Part shown: piece by piece, positions 49,244 through 55,945 of the stretch
Numbering within the stretch: position 1 is the first letter of the stretch
How the letters are laid out: each line of letters starts with the position of its first letter
Origin: a virus
Strand: one strand, 5' to 3'
IMG/VR virus record: IMGVR_UViG_3300036770_006627
Location: 1 to 64,000 of that record
DNA length: 64,000 bases
Position numbers and translations under genes: made by a program
The notes under the pieces: model-generated
Seen by the model: the letters and a program-made list of their open reading frames with translations, nothing else
The model's database searches: none
What the model was told of the DNA's origin: nothing

Positions 49244-49792
49244 ATGGCAACTGCTCCCAATCTGATCACTGAGAAGGGGCTCGACGTCAAAAAGGGCTGG
49301 TTCCAGATGGCCGCCCTTGACTACGACGCCAAGCTCGCTTCGGTCGTTTCTTTCGACGTCCCGCGCGGTCGCGTGGTTCACGTTGATACGGACGGCAATT
49401 TCCGGCCGGGTGCGCACAACACCGGCGTTGCGGTCTTTCTGCTCAACGGCTCGGCCGAAGCGGACGTCAGTAACCCCGGCACCACGGCGTCTGGCAATTT
49501 CATGCACCGGGCCATCGCCCCGACCGGCAAGATGTCCGGCCTTGTGGCGACGGGTGGTTATGAGATCGCGTCGACGGAGTTCGACTCGTCTCGCACTTAC
49601 ACTCCCGGCGATCTTCTCACCGCGGTGGCTTCGAATTCCGACGCCACGACCGGTGGTCGGATCACCAACGAGTCGGTCGAGCAGTTTGTGACGCCGGTGG
49701 TCGGTGTCGTGTCGTCCGGTAAGGCCAAAAACCACAACGGGGTCTTCGCACTGTCCTTCTGGACCGTGTGGCTCCCGGGCGAGGCCGCCTGA
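49244..49792 (+). CDS. Capsid decoration/stabilisation-type protein
   Basis: 182 residues of beta-rich sequence ('LASVVSFDVPRGRVVHVDTDGNFRPG', 'GVAVFLLNGSAEADVSNPGTT', 'TPVVGVVSSGKAKNHNGVFALSFWTVWLPG') directly upstream of the major capsid gene. Size, composition and position fit a head decoration protein or D-like stabiliser. Its SD is presented in a hairpin loop, as for the capsid gene. Confidence 0.65.
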   Translation: MATAPNLITEKGLDVKKGWFQMAALDYDAKLASVVSFDVPRGRVVHVDTDGNFRPGAHNTGVAVFLLNGSAEADVSNPGTTASGNFMHRAIAPTGKMSGLVATGGYEIASTEFDSSRTYTPGDLLTAVASNSDATTGGRITNESVEQFVTPVVGVVSSGKAKNHNGVFALSFWTVWLPGEAA

Positions 49793-49812
49793 GTCCATCC
49801 CTAGTTACACCC

Positions 49813-49828
49813 GGAACATGGAGGTTCC
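49813..49828 (+). promoter_or_regulatory. SD displayed in hairpin loop (major capsid gene)
   Basis: GGAAC/GTTCC stem with loop ATGGAG; ATG 49833 follows. Same loop sequence as at 49225 and 55925. Confidence 0.6.
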
Positions 49829-49832
49829 TTAA

Positions 49833-50759
49833 ATGCCCACTCCGCAAGAAATCCAGCTGCTCAACGAGACGCTCTTCGAGCAGCTTGACACCCCCGGCAT
49901 GCAGAAGCAGGCCGTTGACGCTGTTAACGACTTCACGCGCACCAAGATGCGTGAAGACGGGTTCTACCGGCGGATTATGCCGCCGCTGACCATCACCAAC
50001 GACGAGCTTGACCGTCAGGTTGACACTGACAAGCCCGTCAAGGTGGTCGACAAGGAACCCGACTCCCCGGCGGCTGTGTCGCTCCCGTTCGCGACGCTCC
50101 CGATCAACTTCTACATCCGTGGCCCGCGATACCGCGTCATGTTTGACCGGATCGTGTCGCCCCGCGCTGTGAAGGACGTCGACGAGCTGCGTACCTACGT
50201 GATCGACATCCGTCAGGTCCTTTCCGACAACATGATCAAGGACATGCTGGCGGAAGAGGATTCCAAGTTCATCGCCGCGTTCAACGCCGTCCTCCCGACC
50301 CCGGGCGTGGCGAACGTTGCGTCCGGTGTCGTGCAGTACGAGGAAATCCACGGCGGCATCACGCGTGAGACGATTGTCGACGCGCTGAAGGTTATGCCGC
50401 GGACGCCCTCGCACTTCGAGGTCGAGACCTGCCTGGTGAACAACATCACCATCAAAGAGCTGCTGAAGTTCGGCCGCGACGAGATGGGCGGTGATTTCTC
50501 GCAGGACATCATCAAGAACGGTTGGGCGGAGACCAACTTCCTCAACTGCCGCTGGATCGTCACGATCAAGCGCGACCTTGTGCCGGACGACTCGATGTTC
50601 ATGTTCGCGTCGCCCAAGTTCATTGGCAAGAATTACGAGCTGGAGCCCACCACGATGTACATCCGTCGTGAGGCGTACATGCTCGAGTACTTCGCCTACA
50701 ACACGCAGGGCGGCTCGTTCGGTCACACGAACGGTCTCGCTCGCGTCGATTTCAAGTGA
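49833..50759 (+). CDS. Major capsid protein (HK97-fold type)
   Basis: 308 residues. The sequence follows phage major capsid proteins: an N-terminal helix ('EIQLLNETLFEQLDTPGMQKQAVDAVNDFTRTKMRED'), a long middle with 'RYRVMFDRIVSPRAVKDVDELRTYVIDIRQVLSDNMIKDMLAEED', and a C-terminal beta region ('MFMFASPKFIGKNYELEPTTMYIRREAYMLEYFAYN'). It is flanked by decoration and scaffold-like genes, preceded by a strong SD hairpin and followed by a terminator hairpin. The fold assignment is by overall pattern. Confidence 0.82.
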   Translation: MPTPQEIQLLNETLFEQLDTPGMQKQAVDAVNDFTRTKMREDGFYRRIMPPLTITNDELDRQVDTDKPVKVVDKEPDSPAAVSLPFATLPINFYIRGPRYRVMFDRIVSPRAVKDVDELRTYVIDIRQVLSDNMIKDMLAEEDSKFIAAFNAVLPTPGVANVASGVVQYEEIHGGITRETIVDALKVMPRTPSHFEVETCLVNNITIKELLKFGRDEMGGDFSQDIIKNGWAETNFLNCRWIVTIKRDLVPDDSMFMFASPKFIGKNYELEPTTMYIRREAYMLEYFAYNTQGGSFGHTNGLARVDFK

Positions 50760-50781
50760 TGCCGTGATATAGCGATCTTCG

Positions 50782-50811
50782 GGCAGCGGGCGCTTAAAAA
50801 CGCCCGCTGCC
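50782..50811 (+). terminator. Strong hairpin after the major capsid gene
   Basis: GGCAGCGGGCG (50782-50792) pairs perfectly with CGCCCGCTGCC (50801-50811) around CTTAAAAA. There is no T-tract, so it may stabilise the mRNA 3' end or pause rather than fully terminate. Confidence 0.65.
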
Positions 50812-50839
50812 CCGGATCAAAACAAGGAGAGCACTACTC

Positions 50840-51238
50840 ATGGATGATGTAAAAGTCGCGGCCGAGCAGGCCTACAACACGATTGTGTCGGAGCTTGCTG
50901 CGCCGTATTTCTTTGAGAAGCTGTCTGCTCACGGCATCGCGCCGCGGTCTGAGCAGGAAGCCGCCGACATGTGGTCGGCTGCGCAGAAGCTTCATGTGCT
51001 CTACACGGCTGAGCAGGAGAAGGCCGCCGCGGCGAGCGCTTCGGGCCTGGTCGCTGTGAACCAGGAGCTGGATGCCATGCTTGCTGCTGCTGGCATGGGC
51101 GGTGCGGACGCTGCGGCGACCGAGAAGTCGGCGGCGTTTAACGGGGCTGCGGATGTGGTGGTCGGCCAGCCTGAGATCGCCAACGCGATTCTCACGCTGC
51201 AGGCTGCTGCCGCCGCGGCGATGCAGAACGCCGAGTGA
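50840..51238 (+). CDS. Ala-rich helical hypothetical protein
   Basis: 132 residues, ATG 50840 with AAGGAGAG upstream. Ala/Glu-rich helices throughout; 'GGADAAATEKSAAFNGAADVVV' echoes the EKxA motif of other presumed virion proteins. No family recognised. Follows the capsid terminator. Confidence 0.62.
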   Translation: MDDVKVAAEQAYNTIVSELAAPYFFEKLSAHGIAPRSEQEAADMWSAAQKLHVLYTAEQEKAAAASASGLVAVNQELDAMLAAAGMGGADAAATEKSAAFNGAADVVVGQPEIANAILTLQAAAAAAMQNAE

Positions 51239-51256
51239 ACAGAAAGAGAGTGAATC

Positions 51257-51622
51257 ATGCCCTACACCCCTGTGACTACTGGCCTGTATACGACGGTTGA
51301 GAACACTTCTGGCGCCGCCAAGGTGTTCGGCTTCCTCGGTACGCACGGCAAGCGACTCGAGGCGAACGAGACCTATACGGTTCCGGGCGACCTCGTCAGC
51401 AAGCTGGGCGGACAGAGGAGCCAGCGGAAGTTCAAGGCGCTCGAGACCGCGCTGCAGGCGGGCGATCTGAAGATCGTCAGCTCGCCAGCTACGTATCTCT
51501 ACAGCGCTGAGGCTGAGGTGACTCGCGAGCTTGCACTCGACGGCCTTGTGCTCGGCACGGTCGACCCCCAGTGGGATCCGACCGGTACCGGCACGAGCGA
51601 CTGGGTCGACAACGACGACTGA
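51257..51622 (+). CDS. Small beta-rich structural protein
   Basis: 121 residues, ATG 51257 with AGAGAGTG upstream. Sequence 'TTVENTSGAAKVFGFLGTHGKRLEANETYTVPGDLVSKLGG' is beta-rich, and 'VLGTVDPQWDPTGTGTSDWVDNDD' ends it. A head- or neck-associated structural protein is likely. A terminator hairpin follows. Confidence 0.65.
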   Translation: MPYTPVTTGLYTTVENTSGAAKVFGFLGTHGKRLEANETYTVPGDLVSKLGGQRSQRKFKALETALQAGDLKIVSSPATYLYSAEAEVTRELALDGLVLGTVDPQWDPTGTGTSDWVDNDD

Positions 51623-51650
51623 GTCGCGCAAACCGATCGTCACGCGTAAG

Positions 51651-51682
51651 AGAAGGCTGGCTGCGCATGCGGCCAGCCTTCT
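51651..51682 (+). terminator. Hairpin terminator
   Basis: AGAAGGCTGGC (51651-51661) pairs with GCCAGCCTTCT (51672-51682); inner TGC/GCG extends it. Followed by TCGC, so the T-tract is weak. Confidence 0.6.
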
Positions 51683-51701
51683 TCGCTATGAGGACCGCAC
51701 G

Positions 51702-51806
51702 ATGCGTCGTTTTTTTGTAATGCTCCTTGCGACTGCGTTTGTCCTATGGCCCGAGGTCGCGCTGGGCGCGCCCGGTTTGTGGGTTATCCACTGTTTTATG
51801 GAGTAA
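51702..51806 (+). CDS. Short hydrophobic peptide (signal-like)
   Basis: 34 residues from ATG 51702, reading M-R-R-F-F then a hydrophobic core 'VMLLATAFVLWPEVALGAPG', like a signal peptide or single-TM peptide. It ends four bases before ATG 51811, and its last codons contain the SD of the next gene (GGAG). It may serve only as a leader coupling translation. Short, so uncertain. Confidence 0.35.
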   Translation: MRRFFVMLLATAFVLWPEVALGAPGLWVIHCFME

Positions 51807-51810
51807 ACCA

Positions 51811-52824
51811 ATGGTTGTCGTCGCCACGCCCAATCCGTATCCACAAGTTCCGTATCCAGAACCACAACTGTCTAACGGCCAGTTAAATCCAGTACCTTGC
51901 GCCACACAGAACGTCATCAGCGCGCCGGTTTCTACGGTAAATGGCGCGCCGGTCTACGGCCGGATGCGCGCCGTAAACTTTACGCAAGGGCAGTGCGGAT
52001 TTCTCGACTGGCAGCTGCACGACCAGCACGGCCATCCGGTAAACCTGGAGCCTTGTGGCCTTACAGACGGTTCTCAGAGCGTCGCAGACGCCGATTTCAG
52101 AGTCGTCCTGCGCCTCAAGGAGCAACTTAGCCTGGGCAACCAACGGCCGCCGCTGGAGGTCGAGGCAGCCGTTGTCGACGCGTCAGAAGGGCGCGTGCGA
52201 GCTGAGCTGACTAAAGGCATGACCGACCTGCCTGGCGTCTATTACGGCGAGATGGCCCTGGTGAGCGTCCAGGCCGAAGCAGCCGGGCAGCCTTGCGTTG
52301 TTTTCTCAAACACCTTCTCGGTGGTCATCAACCGCGGCACCTTCGGCCCCCAAGGACAGGAAGGCGGCCCGCCGTCAATTTCTGAGATTCGGCTTCATCT
52401 TCGCGACAGCTCGCCCGGCGAAAGCTACCTGCTCGATAATCTGATGTTTGACGACGCCGAAATCGCGCTGGCCGTCTCGCGCCCAGTTATGTACTGGAAC
52501 GAGACGCCACCGCCGATTGATACGTACACGACCCAAAGTTTCCCATTTCGATACCACTGGCTCGAGGGGATCTGCGCCAACTTGTTTTTCATGGTCGCCG
52601 AGCAGTTCCGCCGCAACGATTTCCAGTACGCCGCCGCCGGGCTTCAGATCAACGATCAAAACAAGTCCCAGGCGTATGACCAGGCCGGACAGGCCCGCTG
52701 GCAGGCCTATCGAGATTGGGTCCGGGTCACAAAGGCCGCGATTAATCTCGAGAGTTGCTACGGCGAAGTTACTAGCACTTACAAGTATTCGGCTTACACC
52801 AGCGGCGCCCGGATGCGCTACTAA
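51811..52824 (+). CDS. Virion structural protein (BppU-like N-terminus)
   Basis: 337 residues from ATG 51811 with GGAG 8 bases upstream. 'NFTQGQCGFLDWQLHDQHGHPVNLEPCGLTDGSQSVADADFRVVLRLKEQ' resembles the N-terminal domain of baseplate/fibre-type proteins (BppU-like). The C-terminal half is helical and aromatic ('LFFMVAEQFRRNDFQYAAAGLQINDQNKSQ'). A neck or baseplate attachment protein is plausible; the exact role is unknown. Confidence 0.6.
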   Translation: MVVVATPNPYPQVPYPEPQLSNGQLNPVPCATQNVISAPVSTVNGAPVYGRMRAVNFTQGQCGFLDWQLHDQHGHPVNLEPCGLTDGSQSVADADFRVVLRLKEQLSLGNQRPPLEVEAAVVDASEGRVRAELTKGMTDLPGVYYGEMALVSVQAEAAGQPCVVFSNTFSVVINRGTFGPQGQEGGPPSISEIRLHLRDSSPGESYLLDNLMFDDAEIALAVSRPVMYWNETPPPIDTYTTQSFPFRYHWLEGICANLFFMVAEQFRRNDFQYAAAGLQINDQNKSQAYDQAGQARWQAYRDWVRVTKAAINLESCYGEVTSTYKYSAYTSGARMRY

Positions 52825-52840
52825 AAAAGTCCGGAAACGC

Positions 52841-52989
52841 GGGCATATTAATTGCCCAGGGTTTTGCACCGGAGCGCATTCCCTGCGGTGTTTCGGCGCG
52901 GTAGTATCACGCTACCGTGTGAAACGCGCGGAATAGATATCTATTGGCGGCTGTATCGGAAAGCCGCTGCGCGCTGGGCGCTACCCAGT
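52841..52989 (+). ncRNA. Candidate structured intergenic RNA
   Basis: The 187-base gap (52825-53011) holds successive hairpins: GGGCA/TGCCC (52841-52857), CAGGG/CCCTG (52857-52885), a ~13-pair stem with one bulge (52891-52924, core CGGTAG/CTACCG), GCGGCT/AGCCGC (52947-52967) and CTGGG/CCCAG (52974-52988). A GATATC palindrome lies between the third and fourth. It could be a 3' end structure, a leader for the gene at 53012, or a small RNA. Hand-drawn. Confidence 0.4.
52933..52944. repeat. GATATC palindrome, symmetrical variant (ATAGATATCTAT), intergenic
   Basis: Perfect 12-bp palindrome, 68 bases before ATG 53012, flanked by hairpins on both sides. Confidence 0.65.
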
Positions 52990-53011
52990 AGCCCGCTGAG
53001 GAGGCTACGTC

Positions 53012-53296
53012 ATGCCACTGGCAGTGGCTAACAAAGAAACGCTGCTCGCGTTGCGGAGCTTGCGTGAGCTCGACAAGCGAACGGGCGGCGCACTTGTGGA
53101 AAAGGCAGTGGCGCGCGCCAAAGAAGACGACGTGGCGAGCATAGGAGAGGCGCTGGCCAACGCAATTCGTGTCGCCTACGTCCCGTTTGTCGCATTGGCC
53201 CCGCCCCCGACGGTGGCGCTGCTCAACAACTTTATGGCTAAAGTCGACTGGACTTATGTCATCGACAACCTTCTCGTTCGTCCGGAGCTGAACTAA
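53012..53296 (+). CDS. Small hypothetical protein, tandem paralogue 1
   Basis: 94 residues, ATG 53012 with TGAGGAGG upstream. 'SLRELDKRTGGALVEKAV' and 'SIGEALANAIRVAYVPFVALAPPPTVALLNNFMAKVDWTYVIDNLL' align with the next gene (IR-A-[YF], PF, LAP, [VI]DW). All-helical, no known motif. Coupled by TAATG to its copy. Confidence 0.65.
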   Translation: MPLAVANKETLLALRSLRELDKRTGGALVEKAVARAKEDDVASIGEALANAIRVAYVPFVALAPPPTVALLNNFMAKVDWTYVIDNLLVRPELN

Positions 53297-53580
53297 TGAG
53301 CACCGCAGAGCTGAATGAGCTGAGCACCATAATTCTTAATTGGATTCGCGAGATGGACCAAGAAGAGGGCCCAACGCTCCGCGAGGTAACGGAAAACCAC
53401 GGCGACGCAGGCGACGCTGAGAAAATTGGCGTCGCGATCCGCGCGGCGTTCATGAGCTTGAACGCCCCGTTCTTGCTGGTTGCGCCGACGTTCCTGAAAA
53501 ACGTGTTCAAGGACTGCGTTCAAAGTATCGACTGGCCCGGAATAGTCCGACAACGGCTGGCCGAGACGAAAGACGAGTGA
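53296..53580 (+). CDS. Small hypothetical protein, tandem paralogue 2
   Basis: 94 residues, same length as its neighbour, with 'IREMDQEEGPTLREV' and 'KIGVAIRAAFMSLNAPFLLVAPTFLKNVFKDCVQSIDWPGIVRQRL' matching it in pattern. Probably a tandem duplication that has diverged; the pair may form a heterodimer. A strong terminator follows directly. Confidence 0.65.
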   Translation: MSTAELNELSTIILNWIREMDQEEGPTLREVTENHGDAGDAEKIGVAIRAAFMSLNAPFLLVAPTFLKNVFKDCVQSIDWPGIVRQRLAETKDE

Positions 53581-53595
53581 TCGTGATTCAGAAAA

Positions 53596-53636
53596 GCGTT
53601 CGCGCGCCGCCCTTCGGGGCGGGCGCAGCGTTTTTC
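53596..53636 (+). terminator. Rho-independent terminator
   Basis: GC-rich stem with a C(TTCG)G tetraloop (CCGCCC-TTCG-GGGCGG core at ~53606-53622, extended by GCGC/GCGC with one bulge) followed by GTTTTTCTT. The clearest intrinsic terminator in the window. Confidence 0.85.
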
Positions 53637-53657
53637 TTAGCTATCAGCGCGGCCAGC

Positions 53658-53671
53658 TACAATAACGTCTA
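53658..53671 (+). promoter_or_regulatory. Possible promoter giving a leaderless transcript
   Basis: TACAAT (53658-53663) lies 7 bases before ATG 53671, after the terminator, and no SD is present. The start site would be at or next to the ATG. The -35 region (TTCTTA) is weak. Confidence 0.35.
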
Positions 53672-54981
53672 TGTCCAGTTTTAAACGCTTATTTCCGTTC
53701 CGCCAGGTGGCCGTGGATCACATGGTCCGCGGCGTCACCCGGGTCTGGTGGCAGCTAGAGCGGACCTTTAACGACCCCGGTCCGTACGTCTTTCAGCTCC
53801 AGTATGGCAACACCCCGTTAAACGACGCGGCGGACTGGCGCAACGTCGGCGGCCCGGTCACAGACGGGTACGTCGCCTACGACGACGTCTGGCGCGCTGC
53901 CGGTAGCGACCTGGTAACGCATTACCGCGTGACGCTAACTACGCCGAAAGATATCTATGTCAGCCAGCCTGTTTCTTGTTTCGGCGAGCTGGCCGAGCGA
54001 GATTGGAACATTGCCCGCGAAATCATCCGCAAGGAGCAGCTTCGTCACAAGTACGTCTCTGTTTCCGGCTTCCTGATCAAGCCCTTCCGATTTGGACGGC
54101 CCTGCACCCGCTGCCGCGACCAGCTCACCGGCGAAGTTTTAGACTCCAACTGCCCGGTCTGCTCGGGCACAGGTTTTGAAGTGGGCTACCACCCGGCCCT
54201 GCCGCTGCAGTGCTGGGACGTGGCGCCGTACACGATCACCGAGGACCAGGACACCAACGCCCTGGGCACGACCCGCAAAGACCACATGACCCGCGCGCGC
54301 GTCATCGGTTTTCCGACCCTGAACACCAATGACATCTGGGTGAATGGCGCAAGCGATGAGCGCTGGATCATTCACTCCATCAAGGTAGCCGCCGCCATCC
54401 GGGGCGTACCGTTGATTTACGACGTCGAAATGGGCCTCGTGCCGCTGACCAACGCTATTTATGCGATAGAAATAGGCGGCGAACCAGCTGAACGGCCTGG
54501 CCCGACCTTGCCGATTTTGGGCTGCGGTTCCGTGCTGGTCGATCACAATTACGGCGGTGTCGACAACCTGGCCTACCGGGATGCGACCGGCTACAGCGTG
54601 GTGGGCGCAAACGTTTACATTTTTCCGAAAGATGTTTTTGACGCCGCTTACCCGGCGCTGCCTAGCCGCAATTTGGCCGTCGCTGGAACCACGACACGCG
54701 TAAACGGTCGCTGGACAGAATCTCTGCGGGTCGAGCCGGGTGATTACGCCGTGCTTTACGAAAAACCGGGCGAATGGGGGCCTGATTACGATTACATTGC
54801 CGCCGTGCCAGCAGACGCTGAAAGCTCATTCGTGTGGACTGTTGCGGCGCTGGGTGTTGAAACAAGCGACGCCCTGCCAGCCGACTTGGCAACCGAGGTC
54901 AGCGAATCTGTTATTACCGAGACTGAAGAACGACTACCCGCGCCGTCGCCGGAAGAAGAGGACGATTTCTGGCGCTTCTAG
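53671..54981 (+). CDS. Neck/head-tail structural protein with CxxC zinc motif
   Basis: 436 residues, ATG 53671 without SD. 'GRPCTRCRDQLTGEVLDSNCPVCSGTGF' (~residues 142-169) contains two CxxC pairs of a zinc ribbon; the rest is beta-rich ('AYDDVWRAAGSDLVTHYRVTLTTPKDIYVSQPV'). The acidic tail 'EEEDDFWRF' ends it. Position between head and tail genes suggests a connector or neck protein. It contains an in-frame GATATC element. Confidence 0.65.
   Translation: MSSFKRLFPFRQVAVDHMVRGVTRVWWQLERTFNDPGPYVFQLQYGNTPLNDAADWRNVGGPVTDGYVAYDDVWRAAGSDLVTHYRVTLTTPKDIYVSQPVSCFGELAERDWNIAREIIRKEQLRHKYVSVSGFLIKPFRFGRPCTRCRDQLTGEVLDSNCPVCSGTGFEVGYHPALPLQCWDVAPYTITEDQDTNALGTTRKDHMTRARVIGFPTLNTNDIWVNGASDERWIIHSIKVAAAIRGVPLIYDVEMGLVPLTNAIYAIEIGGEPAERPGPTLPILGCGSVLVDHNYGGVDNLAYRDATGYSVVGANVYIFPKDVFDAAYPALPSRNLAVAGTTTRVNGRWTESLRVEPGDYAVLYEKPGEWGPDYDYIAAVPADAESSFVWTVAALGVETSDALPADLATEVSESVITETEERLPAPSPEEEDDFWRF
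53947..53958. repeat. GATATC palindrome, exact copy (AAAGATATCTAT), coding frame 0
   Basis: Codons 93-96 (K-D-I-Y) of the gene starting 53671. Confidence 0.75.
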
Positions 54982-55007
54982 CGTGCTCTTGTGTAATTAG
55001 GTATTGT

Positions 55008-55211
55008 ATGAGTAACGCAAAAAAGATTTCGGTAGGGCTGCCAAAAATTAGGCTGTACGACCCGCCAAAGCGTATGCTGGCAATAATCCGCATGACGGGC
55101 GAAAACGCAGCAAAGGACGGTTTTCTTGAGCGACTGCAACAACTCGCCGAATCCGCCGGAGGTCGAAGAGCAGTTTCCCGCGGGAAGCCAGCCGGAAAAC
55201 CGCGTCGATAA
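55008..55211 (+). CDS. Small basic hypothetical protein (overlapping)
   Basis: 67 residues, ATG 55008, no strong SD. Lys/Arg-rich ('MSNAKKISVGLPKIRLYDPPKRMLAIIRMTGENAAKDGF'). The last 86 bases overlap the next gene in another frame. It may be a real tail-completion-like protein or simply the upstream reading through to the TTG-started gene. Low confidence. Confidence 0.4.
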   Translation: MSNAKKISVGLPKIRLYDPPKRMLAIIRMTGENAAKDGFLERLQQLAESAGGRRAVSRGKPAGKPRR

Positions 55212-55839
55212 GGTTTCTTCGCTTTGCTCGTATGGCATGCGGCCGCATGTTATGACGGGGCTGTTGCGGCAGCTTTTGCTGGCCCATTTCTCCGATCCGA
55301 ACAATATTGAAGAACCGCGCGTCCGGCGGCAGCTTGCAGAAATCGGCATGTGGCGGCCGAGCGACAACGGTTTAAACGCGGGCGGTATTTTGATAGAAAG
55401 TATCACACGCTGGCAGCCAGCAACGGCCGACAAGCGCCCGGCTATTTTGATAAAAAGAAATGGTTGGCGCTGGATGCGGCAGGGAATTGGCGACAAGTTG
55501 TTCACAAACGTATACGAGGGGGCGACTTCATACGTGGGTTTTTGGGAAGGCAGCCACACGCTGTTTTGCCTGGCTCCCGCGGGCGCTGAAACAGAGTTTC
55601 TCGCAACGGAGACCGTTAAATTTTTGCACAACTTCGGACCCTGGATTCGCGAACAAATGAACCTTCACCAGTTTTTTGTCAGCGAAGTTGGCGGGGTTGG
55701 CGAAGTTCAAGAAGCGTTGCAGGGCTACGCCGTACCTGTAACAGTGGCATACATGGCCGAGGAAGCCTGGACGCTCCAGCCGTATGCGCCGCGCCTCAAG
55801 CGGATTGTCTTTAAGGCGACCGACCTGTTGTCGTATTAA
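55126..55839 (+). CDS. Tail-completion/connector-type protein
   Basis: 237 residues if it starts at TTG 55126 (AAAGGACGG upstream); no earlier ATG is available. 'MTGLLRQLLLAHFSDPNNIEEPRVRRQLAEIGMWRPSDNGLNAGGILIESITRWQPATADKRPAILIKRNGW' followed by a beta-rich domain and 'FLHNFGPWIREQMNLHQFFVSEVGGVGEVQEAL' fits tail-completion or connector proteins located just before the sheath. Family not named with certainty. Confidence 0.65.
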   Translation: MSDCNNSPNPPEVEEQFPAGSQPENRVDKVSSLCSYGMRPHVMTGLLRQLLLAHFSDPNNIEEPRVRRQLAEIGMWRPSDNGLNAGGILIESITRWQPATADKRPAILIKRNGWRWMRQGIGDKLFTNVYEGATSYVGFWEGSHTLFCLAPAGAETEFLATETVKFLHNFGPWIREQMNLHQFFVSEVGGVGEVQEALQGYAVPVTVAYMAEEAWTLQPYAPRLKRIVFKATDLLSY

Positions 55840-55845
55840 GGGACT

Positions 55846-55874
55846 TTTCACATCGTCGTGAAACGGATTTTTTT
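55846..55874 (+). terminator. Weak intrinsic terminator before the sheath gene
   Basis: TTTCAC-ATCGTC-GTGAAA (55846-55863) hairpin followed by CGGATTTTTTT. A -10-like TATACT follows at 55892-55897, so a new transcription unit may begin here. Confidence 0.5.
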
Positions 55875-55891
55875 GTTGCGCTGGGGTGCGC

Positions 55892-55897
55892 TATACT
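55892..55897 (+). promoter_or_regulatory. Possible -10 element for the sheath operon
   Basis: GCGCTATACTAAC with TATACT; the best -35 at 16 bases is TTTTTG (55870-55875). It precedes the sheath SD hairpin by ~30 bases. Confidence 0.3.
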
Positions 55898-55924
55898 AAC
55901 TCGCAGCCACGTCCATCACGACAT

Positions 55925-55942
55925 TTAGGCATGGAGGCCTGA
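55925..55942 (+). promoter_or_regulatory. SD displayed in hairpin loop (sheath gene)
   Basis: TTAGGC/GCCTGA stem (one G-U) with loop ATGGAG; ATG 55946 follows. Same architecture as before the capsid gene. Confidence 0.6.
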
Positions 55943-55945
55943 CGC

